Assembly: GCF_029263155.1 (NCBI RefSeq)
Contig: NZ_JAJCYB010000073.1
Span: 1 to 64,000, forward strand
DNA from: Pseudonocardia sp.
GTDB lineage: Bacteria; Actinomycetota; Actinomycetes; Mycobacteriales; Pseudonocardiaceae
Direction: 5' to 3'
Length of the DNA: 64,000 nucleotides
This document shows positions 57,533-64,000 of the stretch, piece by piece. Below the pieces are notes generated by a model. That model saw nothing but the letters and a program-made list of their open reading frames with translations, searched no databases and was not told the origin of the DNA. Both the position numbers and the translations under genes were made by a program. The stretch's first letter is position 1; every line of letters starts with the position of its first letter.

Positions 57533-57551
57533 GCGGGTTAGGCTAGCTTGC
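57533..57551. promoter_or_regulatory. 19-bp bidirectional leaderless promoter, with IdeR-like core
   Basis: TAGGCT (57539-57544) is 7 nt before the GTG on the plus strand, and TAGCCT (57545-57540) is 7 nt before the ATG on the minus strand, so two -10 boxes overlap on opposite strands. GGTTAGGCTAGCT (57536-57548) matches 11 of 13 core positions of the DtxR/IdeR consensus GGTWAGSCTWACC. Confidence 0.6.
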
Positions 57552-58343
57552 GTGCGACGGACGGTGCGGGCCGATGACGGCATCGAGCTCGCGGTCGTGG
57601 AGTTCGGCGGCGACGGCCCCCCGATCCTGCTGCTGCACGGGCTGATGGGCCGCGCGAGCACGTGGTGCGCGGTGGCGCGCTGGCTCACCACGCACGGACG
57701 GGTCGTCGGCCTGGACGCCCGCGGGCACGGCGGCTCCGGGGCGGCCGGGCCGTGGACGGTCGAGCGGATGGTCACCGACGCCGCGGGGGCCCTGGAGGCA
57801 CTGGGGCGCGCGACGGTGATCGGGCACTCGATGGGCGGGCTGCACGGCATCGCGCTCGCCGCCCGGCATCCGGAGCTGGTACGGGCCCTGGTCGTCGAGG
57901 ACATGGGCGTGGACTTCCGCGGGCACAGCGCCGCGGACGCCCGCGCCTGGTTCGGCGCGCTGCCCGCGGTGTTCGGGTCGCTCGCCGAGGTGCGCGCGAC
58001 CTTCGGGTGGCCGCGCCCGGAGTTCGGCGAGTACATGGCCGGGTGCGTCGAGGAGCGGGCCGACGGCTACCACCTCCTCGCCTCGGTCGAGCACGCCACG
58101 CAGATCGCGGCCGAGTGGGCCGCACGCGACTTCGGTGCACTCCTCGACGACGTCCGGTGCCCGGCGTTGCTCGTGGAGGCCGAGCAGAGCGTGGCGCCGC
58201 CCGGGCAGATGGCCGCCATGGCCGCGCGCCTGCCCGCCGGGCGGCACGTCCGCATCCCGGGTACCGGTCACCTGGTGCACGCCGCGGCGCCCGGCGCCTA
58301 CCGGCGCGCGGTCGAGCCCTTCGTGGGCGTCCCGGGCTCCTGA
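57552..58343 (+). CDS. Alpha/beta hydrolase (Rv3591c-like)
   Basis: The 263-residue hydrolase has ILLLHGLMGRASTW, the nucleophile elbow VIGHSMGG, and catalytic His in GTGHLVHAA; the acid position reads LLVEAEQS, where Asp is usual, so Glu may serve. Substrate unknown. GTG at 57552 is fixed by the -10 box 7 nt upstream. It is divergent from mhuD and converges on a 2H-like gene. Confidence 0.87.
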   Translation: MRRTVRADDGIELAVVEFGGDGPPILLLHGLMGRASTWCAVARWLTTHGRVVGLDARGHGGSGAAGPWTVERMVTDAAGALEALGRATVIGHSMGGLHGIALAARHPELVRALVVEDMGVDFRGHSAADARAWFGALPAVFGSLAEVRATFGWPRPEFGEYMAGCVEERADGYHLLASVEHATQIAAEWAARDFGALLDDVRCPALLVEAEQSVAPPGQMAAMAARLPAGRHVRIPGTGHLVHAAAPGAYRRAVEPFVGVPGS

Positions 58344-58362
58344 CCCGGCGCCTCCCGACCCC

Positions 58363-58818
58363 TCAGCCCGACACCTCGACGCCGACCACCCGGGCCCGGA
58401 CCGGCTCCACGGGGTGCAGCGCCGCGAACGCCTCCGCCGGGCGCTCGGTGGCGATGACGCAGTGCGGGAGCCAGGCGCCGGGGAAATAGGCCGCCACCGG
58501 TGCCCGCGCCCGACCGGCCAGCGCGTCGTGGACGGCCGCGTGCACCGCGAGCAGCTCGGAGTCGACGACGGCGGCCAGCACCAGCTGGTCCGGGCGGCCC
58601 GCGACCGTGCCGAGCGTCGCGAGCCAGATCGACGGCAGGGCCAGCAGCCGTACCTCGGCGGCGAGGGCGTCGCGGGCGGCGGGTGGCACGGCCGCGGCGC
58701 CGGCGACGGTGACGCCCGGCTCGTCGGCCGCTGCAAGGTGGCGGGGCAGCCGCGCCCGCAGCGCCCGGAGCGCGGCGACGGCGTCCGGATCGAGCCGGAA
58801 CCGCACGGTCTGGGCCAC
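58363..58818 (-). CDS. 2'-5' RNA ligase-like (2H phosphoesterase fold) protein, degenerate
   Basis: The 151-residue protein resembles the LigT/2H group (TVRFRLDPDAVAALRALRARLP..., WLPHCVIATERP). The two HxT/S motifs that define active members are not intact: the first site reads WLATL and the second HCVIA. It may be inactive or bind rather than cleave. GTG at 58818 follows GGGAG by 7 nt. It lies between an alpha/beta hydrolase gene and mutY. Identification is moderate. Confidence 0.55.
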   Translation of the reverse strand: MAQTVRFRLDPDAVAALRALRARLPRHLAAADEPGVTVAGAAAVPPAARDALAAEVRLLALPSIWLATLGTVAGRPDQLVLAAVVDSELLAVHAAVHDALAGRARAPVAAYFPGAWLPHCVIATERPAEAFAALHPVEPVRARVVGVEVSG

Positions 58819-58911
58819 GCGCGGCTCCCTCCCGCCGAGCGGTCCCACCCGACGGGTGGGACATCCGTCCGAACCTATGCGACGAGCGGGACACCCGTCG
58901 CGGGAGGTCCG

Positions 58912-59778
58912 TCAAGCCGGCAGGGCGAAGCGGCCGTCGGCGTGCTGCTCGGCGAGGCCGTCCTCCAGCAGGGTCAGCAGGCAGCGGTCCCGCTGCGCCG
59001 CGTCGGCCCATACCGCGTCCAGCGCGCCCCGCGACACCGGCTCGTCCGCCGCGCGCAGCACGTCCATCAGCTTCCCGCGGACCTGCCGGTCGGTGCCCGC
59101 GAAACCCTGCACCGGGCGGCGGGGTCCGGCGTAGGCGGGCCGGCCGGCCGCCTGCCACGCGCACACCTCCCGGGCCGGGCAGGCACCGCAGCGCGGGGCG
59201 CGGGCGGTGCAGACCACCGCGCCCAGCTCCATCAGCCCGGCGGAGGTCTCCGCGGCCGTGCCGTCGTCGGCCGGGAGGAGCGCGTCGACGTCGGCGAGGT
59301 CAGTCGCGGTGCGGGCCGGGCCGGCGTCCCCGGCCCCGTGCACCGCCCGCGCCACGACCCGTCGGACGTTGGTGTCGACGACGGGCGCCCGCAGCCCGTA
59401 CCCGAAGGCGACCACGGCGCGGGCGGTGTAGGAACCGATGCCGGGCAGCGACTCCAGGACGTGCACGTCGGCGGGCACGGTGTCGTCGTGCGACCCGGCG
59501 ATGGCGGCCGCGGTCTCGTGCAGCCGCACCGCGCGGCGCGGATAGCCGAGCTTGCCCCACGCCCGCAGCACCTCGGCCCGGGGAGCCGCGGCGAGCGCGG
59601 ACGGGGTGGGCCAGCGCGCCATCCACGCGACCCAGACCGGCTCGACCCGGGCCACGGGCGTCTGCTGCAGCATGAACTCGCTGACCAGGACCCCCCACGC
59701 GGTGGTGCCGGGACGGCGCCACGGGAGATCCCGGGCCTCGGCGCGGAACCACTCGAGGACGCGGTCGGGCAGTGACAC
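58912..59778 (-). CDS. mutY: A/G-specific adenine glycosylase
   Basis: MutY removes adenine mispaired with 8-oxoguanine. The 288-residue protein has the catalytic Glu in SEFMLQQTPVARV, the helix-hairpin-helix ESLPGIGSYTARAV, catalytic Asp in VVDTNVRRV, and the iron-sulfur cluster pattern C-x6-C-x2-C-x5-C in CTARAPRCGACPAREVC. GTG at 59778 is set by family start (LPDRVLEWFRAEARDLPWR). The C-terminal 8-oxoG recognition domain is short, as in other actinobacteria. Confidence 0.95.
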   Translation of the reverse strand: MSLPDRVLEWFRAEARDLPWRRPGTTAWGVLVSEFMLQQTPVARVEPVWVAWMARWPTPSALAAAPRAEVLRAWGKLGYPRRAVRLHETAAAIAGSHDDTVPADVHVLESLPGIGSYTARAVVAFGYGLRAPVVDTNVRRVVARAVHGAGDAGPARTATDLADVDALLPADDGTAAETSAGLMELGAVVCTARAPRCGACPAREVCAWQAAGRPAYAGPRRPVQGFAGTDRQVRGKLMDVLRAADEPVSRGALDAVWADAAQRDRCLLTLLEDGLAEQHADGRFALPA

Positions 59779-59887
59779 GACACGGGATCGTGCCACGGCC
59801 CGGGCCGCCGGTTCGGACGACCGGGGCAGGTACCGTGCCGCGACGCGCCGCGCACCCCACCTCCGCAACAGCTGGTAACGGCTCGGA

Positions 59888-59900
59888 TACGCTCCGTGAC
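59888..59900 (+). promoter_or_regulatory. Leaderless-type -10 box before the gene at 59901
   Basis: TACGCT (59888-59893) is followed by 7 nt and GTG at 59901; no ribosome binding site is present. Confidence 0.55.
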
Positions 59901-60659
59901 GTGTGGGAGCCGATCGGACCGCTTCCCGCCGCCGTCTACTGGCGGCGGCGGTTCGTGGCGATCCTGTCGACGGTGGCCGTGCTCGTCTCGCTCGCCTGGA
60001 TCGTGGCCGCCGCGCTCGCCCCCGCCGAACCCGCGTCCACCGCGCCCGGCCGCGCCGCTGTCTCCGCTCCCCAGCAGGTCGACCCGTCCCCGGTGCCCGT
60101 CGAGGCTCCGGGGACGGGCGGCGTCGAGGCGGTCGCGTCGGAATCCCCCCCGCCGTCCACATCGGAGCTGCCCGCCACGACCTCCGAGATCGTGCTCCCC
60201 GACAACACCCCACGCGCACCGGTCGCGGTACCGGAATCGGTGCCGGTGCCGCCGACCGGGCCCGTACCGTGCACCAACGAGATGATCTCCGTGGGCGCCG
60301 AGATCGACGAGGCCGAGCACCGCGTCGGCGAGCGGCCCACCCTGCGCCTGGTCGTCGTCAACGTCTCCGACCAGCCCTGCGTGCGCGACCTGGACGGTGC
60401 CCGCCAGGAGATCGTCGTGTGGAGCGGTGACGGCGAAGACCGGCTCTGGTCGAGCAACGACTGCGTGAACCCCCAGACGGTGGACCTGCGCACGCTGGTC
60501 CCGGGCCAACCGGTGGCCTTCTCCGTGCGCTGGGCGGGCCGCACGTCCACGCCGGGCTGCGCCGAGGAGCGCGTCGAGGTGCCCGCGGGCGCGTACCGAG
60601 TGCTGACCCGGGTGGACGACGTGATCAGCGCGCCCGCGCCGTTCCTGCGCAGCCCCTAA
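59901..60659 (+). CDS. Membrane-anchored or secreted hypothetical protein (Rv3587c position)
   Basis: The 252-residue protein begins WEPIGPLPAAVYWRRR, then one transmembrane helix (about 19-41), a Pro/Ser/Thr-rich linker (about 45-120) and a C-terminal domain (PCTNEMISVGAEIDEAEHRVGERPTLRLVVVNVSDQPCVRDL) with four to five Cys, probably an extracytosolic beta-sandwich. Function unknown; an equivalent gene (Rv3587c) lies between mutY and radA in mycobacteria. Its stop shares CTAA with the convergent radA stop (4-bp overlap). Confidence 0.82.
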   Translation: MWEPIGPLPAAVYWRRRFVAILSTVAVLVSLAWIVAAALAPAEPASTAPGRAAVSAPQQVDPSPVPVEAPGTGGVEAVASESPPPSTSELPATTSEIVLPDNTPRAPVAVPESVPVPPTGPVPCTNEMISVGAEIDEAEHRVGERPTLRLVVVNVSDQPCVRDLDGARQEIVVWSGDGEDRLWSSNDCVNPQTVDLRTLVPGQPVAFSVRWAGRTSTPGCAEERVEVPAGAYRVLTRVDDVISAPAPFLRSP

Positions 60660-62020
60660 CGCGGCGTGAGGGTCCGCACGACGGTCGCGACGTCGTGCAC
60701 CTGCGTGATCTTCATGCCGGGCGGGGTCGGGCCGGGGTCCGGCGGCACGAGTGCGTGGGTGAAGCCCAGGCGGGCCGCCTCGGCCAGGCGCCGGTCCAGC
60801 CCGGTGACGCGCCGCACCTCACCGGCCAGCCCGATCTCGCCGAGCACCACCACGTCCGACGGCAGCGCCACGTCGGTGCGCGCCGAGGTGATCGCCAGCG
60901 CCATCGCGAGGTCGGCCGCGGGTTCGACGACCCGCATCCCTCCGACGGTGGCCGCGTAGACCTCCGCGTCGTGCAGCCGGACCCCGGCCCGCTTCTCCAG
61001 CACGGCCAGCAGCATCGCGACGCGGGCGTTGTCGAGGCCGCTGACCGCGCGCCGCGGGCTCGGGACGTCCTTGCCGGTGACCAGGGCCTGCAGCTCCGCG
61101 GGCAGCGGGCGGCGGCCGTCCATCACGACGGTCACCGCGGTGCCCGGCACCGGCGGCCCGCCGAAGCGGGCGAGGAACAGCCCCGACGGGTCCGGCATGC
61201 CGACGATCCCGGAGTCGCGCAGCTCGAAGCACCCCACCTCGTCGGCCGGGCCGAAGCGGTTCTTGACCCCGCGCACCATCCGCAGTGTGGAGTGCCGGTC
61301 GCCCTCGAACGACAGCACGACGTCGACGAGATGCTCCAGCACGCGCGGGCCCGCGATGTTGCCGTCCTTGGTGACATGTCCCACGAGCACGACCGGCAGC
61401 CCGCGGTCCTTGGCGAGCCCGGTGAGGGCCACCGTGACCGCCCGGGTCTGGGTGACCCCTCCCGGGGAGCCGTCGACGTCGGATGTGGACATCGTCTGGA
61501 CGGAGTCGACGACCAGCAGGTCGGGGCGCAGCTCGTCGAGGTGCGAGACGATCGCGCCGAGGTCGGACTCGGCGGCCAGGTACAGCTCGTCGCGGACGGC
61601 ACCGGTGCGCTCGGCCCGCAGCCGCACCTGCCCGGCCGACTCCTCGCCGGTGACGTACAACACGCGGCCCGTGGCCTTCGCGGCCACCTCCAGCAGCAGT
61701 GTCGACTTCCCGACGCCCGGCTCCCCCGCCAGCAGCATCACCGCCCCCGGGATCATGCCGCCGCCCAGGACGCGGTCGAGCTCGGAGACCCCGGTGGGGC
61801 GGGCCCGGGCGATGTCGAGACCGACGTCGCCGATCCGCCGGGCGGGCGCGCTCGGCGCCCCGGCGGCCACCCGCGTCCTGCTCGCGGCGGCCGGGGCCGC
61901 GGCGGCCTCGAGCGTGCCCCACGCCTGGCAGGACGGGCAACGGCCCACCCACTGTGCGGCCTGGTGGCCGCAGTCCGCGCAGCGGTAGGTACTGCGCGGC
62001 GTGCGGGTCCGACCGGTCAT
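60656..62020 (-). CDS. radA: DNA repair protein RadA/Sms
   Basis: RadA is a hexameric helicase helping branch migration in recombination. The 454-residue protein has the N-terminal zinc finger (YRCADCGHQ...GRCPSCQAWG), RecA-like motor with Walker A GEPGVGKST, the RadA-specific KNRFG motif (VKNRFGPADEVG), and the C-terminal Lon-protease-like domain (DLAMALAITSARTDVALP). It follows lpqE by 66 bp. The disA gene that normally follows radA in actinobacteria is not here. Confidence 0.96.
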   Translation of the reverse strand: MTGRTRTPRSTYRCADCGHQAAQWVGRCPSCQAWGTLEAAAAPAAASRTRVAAGAPSAPARRIGDVGLDIARARPTGVSELDRVLGGGMIPGAVMLLAGEPGVGKSTLLLEVAAKATGRVLYVTGEESAGQVRLRAERTGAVRDELYLAAESDLGAIVSHLDELRPDLLVVDSVQTMSTSDVDGSPGGVTQTRAVTVALTGLAKDRGLPVVLVGHVTKDGNIAGPRVLEHLVDVVLSFEGDRHSTLRMVRGVKNRFGPADEVGCFELRDSGIVGMPDPSGLFLARFGGPPVPGTAVTVVMDGRRPLPAELQALVTGKDVPSPRRAVSGLDNARVAMLLAVLEKRAGVRLHDAEVYAATVGGMRVVEPAADLAMALAITSARTDVALPSDVVVLGEIGLAGEVRRVTGLDRRLAEAARLGFTHALVPPDPGPTPPGMKITQVHDVATVVRTLTPR

Positions 62021-62086
62021 CCCCGTCCCCAGCCTGCGCTCGGTGCCCGCGGTGCCTCGCGCAGGCCCGCGCGTCCGGTCACGTCC

Positions 62087-62680
62087 TCACTCGACGGGCT
62101 CGGCCTCGCGCGGCTCCTCGGTGCTCCCGACCGGCACCCGCATGGTGATCTCGCCCGCGCGCTCGAAGGTCAGGACGAGTTCGTAGGTCAGACCGGAGCG
62201 CAGGTCGTCGACGAGGCCGGCGAGCACGACCTGGGTGCCCCCGGCCGGGGCGACGGTCGGAGCAGGAGTGGGAGTGGGAGTGACCGAGGAGTCCTCGGAG
62301 TCCGGCTCCTCGACGGGCGGTGCGGGCGGCACGCCCTGGACGACGACGGCCCGCCCGGCCGGGATCGCGGTGGCACCGCTGATCCTCACCTCGCTCGCCC
62401 ACACGCTGGTGGCCGACACGAGCCGATCGGCCTCGGCGCCCTCGTTCACGATGGTCATGCTCAGCGGGGCGTCGGAACCGCGGGCGTGGACGACGTCACC
62501 CGCGACCTGCTCGCCGAACTCGATCACGGCGTCCCGCACGACGATCGGGCCCGAGCCGACGTTGGCGCCGCTGACGGCGGCGACCTGCTCGGCGGTTCCG
62601 GAGATCTGGCCCGCACCACAGCCGGTGAGGGCCAGCGCCCCGACGAGCGCGCCGGTCAGCAGGGAAGCGGTGCGACTCAC
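62087..62680 (-). CDS. lpqE: LpqE-like lipoprotein
   Basis: The 197-residue protein has a lipoprotein signal (LLTGALVGALALTGC, Cys21) and a beta-rich extracytosolic domain (PIVVRDAVIEFGEQVAGDVVHARGSDAPLSMTIVNEGAEADRLVSA), resembling PCu(A)C-type domains, with a Thr/Pro spacer. The mycobacterial counterpart (Rv3584) has the same place between radA and carD. Role unknown; the copper-chaperone His/Met ligands are not evident. GTG at 62680 follows AAAGGA. Confidence 0.85.
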   Translation of the reverse strand: MSRTASLLTGALVGALALTGCGAGQISGTAEQVAAVSGANVGSGPIVVRDAVIEFGEQVAGDVVHARGSDAPLSMTIVNEGAEADRLVSATSVWASEVRISGATAIPAGRAVVVQGVPPAPPVEEPDSEDSSVTPTPTPAPTVAPAGGTQVVLAGLVDDLRSGLTYELVLTFERAGEITMRVPVGSTEEPREAEPVE

Positions 62681-62953
62681 GGTTGCATCGTCCTTTCCGC
62701 GCCGGCGGGGTTCGTGAGGCCACGGGAGCGGGGCACCGGCGAGCACCGCGAATCCTAGGGGGATGGCAGGGCCGACGGAGGAGGCCCGGGGTGGGTAAGG
62801 CTAGTCAAGCGATCACGGCGGGTCCGACGCGGCTGCTCCCACCACGTTTGGCGCCGGTTGTCAAGGTCCTGACCTGCAGCGACGGTCCGACCCGACCGGC
62901 GAGGGTCAGGTCGGCCGTGTTAACCTGGGTACAGCGAAAGGGGCTATGGACAC

Positions 62954-63445
62954 ATGGTTTTCAAGGTCGGAGAGACCGTTGTCTACCCGCACCACGGTGC
63001 CGCTCTCATCGAGGCCATCGAAACCCGCACGATCAAGGGCGAGGAACGCAAGTACCTCGTCCTCAAGGTCGCGCAGGGTGATCTCACGGTGCGTGTTCCC
63101 GCCGAGAACGCCGAGGTCGTCGGCGTTCGTGACGTGGTGGGCCAAGAGGGTCTCGACAAGGTGTTCGAGGTGCTCCGTGCACCGCACACCGAGGAGCCCA
63201 CGAACTGGTCGCGCCGGTACAAGGCCAACCTCGAGAAGCTGGCCTCCGGTGACGTGAACAAGGTGGCCGAGGTCGTCCGCGACCTGTGGCGCCGCGAGAA
63301 GGACCGGGGGCTGTCCGCGGGCGAGAAGCGCATGCTCGCCAAGGCACGGCAGATCCTCGTCAGCGAACTCGCGCTGGCCGAGGGCACCGACGAGGAGCGC
63401 GCCGAGGTCCTCCTCGACGAGGTCCTCGCCACCGCCAACGCCTGA
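62954..63445 (+). CDS. carD: RNA polymerase-binding transcription factor CarD
   Basis: CarD stabilises open promoter complexes, especially at rRNA promoters. The 163-residue protein has the N-terminal RNAP-interaction domain ([38 protein letters not shown]) and the helical DNA-binding domain with the conserved Trp ([21 protein letters not shown]). The ATG at 62954 has AAAGGGG 10 nt upstream; TAACCT at 62921-62926 may be its -10. It is followed 23 bp later by an ispD-like gene. Confidence 0.96.
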   Translation: MVFKVGETVVYPHHGAALIEAIETRTIKGEERKYLVLKVAQGDLTVRVPAENAEVVGVRDVVGQEGLDKVFEVLRAPHTEEPTNWSRRYKANLEKLASGDVNKVAEVVRDLWRREKDRGLSAGEKRMLAKARQILVSELALAEGTDEERAEVLLDEVLATANA

Positions 63446-63468
63446 TCGTCCGACGATCCACCGGCCGC

Positions 63469-64000
63469 GTGAACCTCGTCGCGGTCGTGGTGGTCGGCGA
63501 TGCTCGCCCGGATCGGCTCGACGTGCTGACCCCGCTCGGAGACGCACCGCTCGTGGTGCACTCCGTGCGGGCGATGCTGGGCGTGCCCGGTGTCGATCAC
63601 GTGCACGTCCTGGCCCCGGCGGGGTACGGGGTGCGCGTGGCCGACGCGCTCGCGGGTATGCCCGTCACCGTTCACGGCTCGTCGGCCGGCCTGTGGGCAC
63701 ACGTCGACCAACGATCGGGACACACCGATGGTGACGGGGATGACACCGACGGTGCATGCCTGCTCGTCCACGATGCGGCGCGGCCGTCGATCCCCTCGTC
63801 ACTGGCCGAATCGGTGACCGACGCGGTGTGCTCCGGACATCCGGTCGTGGTGCCGGTCCTCCCGCTGTCGGACACCGTCAAGGAGATCGGCGGCGACGGC
63901 TTCGTGCGCGCCACACCGGACCGGGCCGGACTGCGGATCGTGCAGACACCCCAGGGCTTCCGCGGCGATCTCCGTCCCGCGCTGGACGATCCCGTCCACG
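63469..64000 (+). CDS. ispD: IspD-like cytidylyltransferase with degenerate N-terminal motif, 3' end cut by window edge
   Basis: The frame opens at GTG 63469 and runs off the window after 177 codons. It matches 2-C-methyl-D-erythritol 4-phosphate cytidylyltransferase by CLLVHDAARPSIP, VVVPVLPLSDTVKEI and RIVQTPQGFR, and by position after carD as in mycobacteria (Rv3583c-Rv3582c). The canonical CTP-binding start (AAGxGxRL...PKxF) is replaced by VVGDARPDRLDVLTPL: the Gly loop and the conserved Lys are missing. It may therefore be a diverged or inactive enzyme, or use another substrate. Confidence 0.75.
   Translation, partial: MNLVAVVVVGDARPDRLDVLTPLGDAPLVVHSVRAMLGVPGVDHVHVLAPAGYGVRVADALAGMPVTVHGSSAGLWAHVDQRSGHTDGDGDDTDGACLLVHDAARPSIPSSLAESVTDAVCSGHPVVVPVLPLSDTVKEIGGDGFVRATPDRAGLRIVQTPQGFRGDLRPALDDPVH

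Overview
The window is very GC-rich, almost fully coding DNA from an actinobacterium. Gene content (lsr2, carD, a VirR-like LytR_C protein, lpqE, mhuD, ino1, ponA1-type PBP, groEL without groES) and the proteins themselves suggest a member of the Pseudonocardiaceae, most likely Pseudonocardia or a close relative. This is inference from gene content and style; no 16S rRNA gene is present. Many genes start with GTG, operons are packed with 1-11 bp stop/start overlaps, and several isolated genes carry a TANNNT box 6-7 nt before the start codon, the mark of leaderless actinobacterial transcripts.

Layout. (1) 1-2.7 kb: end of a molybdenum hydroxylase operon (CoxL/CoxS type, form II active-site loop). 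(2) 2.8-17.3 kb: a core block matching the order of M. tuberculosis Rv0422c-Rv0440: thiD, def, DUF3263, VirR-like protein, two-domain AAA ATPase, pssA, psd, moeA2, groEL2. Extra genes are inserted: an F420-type oxidoreductase, a Uma2 nuclease, a secreted Ser/Pro/Asp repeat protein, a phosphotransferase and an unknown two-gene module at 10.8-12.1 kb. (3) 17.3-27.4 kb: accessory metabolism: a VapBC toxin-antitoxin pair, PspC, a five-gene branched-chain amino acid type ABC importer (livFGHM plus a lipoprotein binding protein), an aldo/keto reductase, and pcaIJD of the beta-ketoadipate pathway. (4) 27.6-40.6 kb: a second core block matching Rv0046c-Rv0058: dnaB, rplI-rpsR-ssb-rpsF, GT87 glycosyltransferases, ponA, DUF5318, PadR, ino1, plus nfo and a NUDIX gene. 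(5) 40.9-49.6 kb and 57.2-64 kb: a third core block matching Rv3582c-Rv3603c: DUF2520 protein-panC-panD-coaX, lysS, lsr2, clpC, then mhuD, hydrolase, mutY, radA, lpqE, carD, ispD. It is split at 49.7-57.2 kb by an accessory island: YihY, HxlR, a broken hydrolase, a GAF regulator with aldehyde dehydrogenase and DUF779, a cysteine hydrolase and a sirtuin.

How the genes work together. Housekeeping sets include CoA synthesis (panC, panD, coaX), phosphatidylethanolamine synthesis (psd, pssA), protein quality control (groEL, clpC), replication and repair (dnaB, ssb, nfo, mutY, radA), cell wall (ponA, GT87 proteins) and inositol synthesis (ino1). Accessory sets cover uptake and breakdown of small organic compounds.

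The most interesting signals are non-coding: a near-ideal LexA/SOS box over the dnaB promoter with DnaA-box-like sites upstream; a candidate S6:S18 leader before rpsF; a 19-bp divergent spacer with two overlapping leaderless -10 boxes and a DtxR/IdeR-like core before mhuD; a 22-bp perfect palindrome between def and the DUF3263 gene; a dispersed 22-bp repeat at three intergenic loci, one of which has eroded a gene; and a 56-bp tandem repeat before lysS. No rRNA, tRNA, CRISPR array, phage or insertion sequence was recognised.
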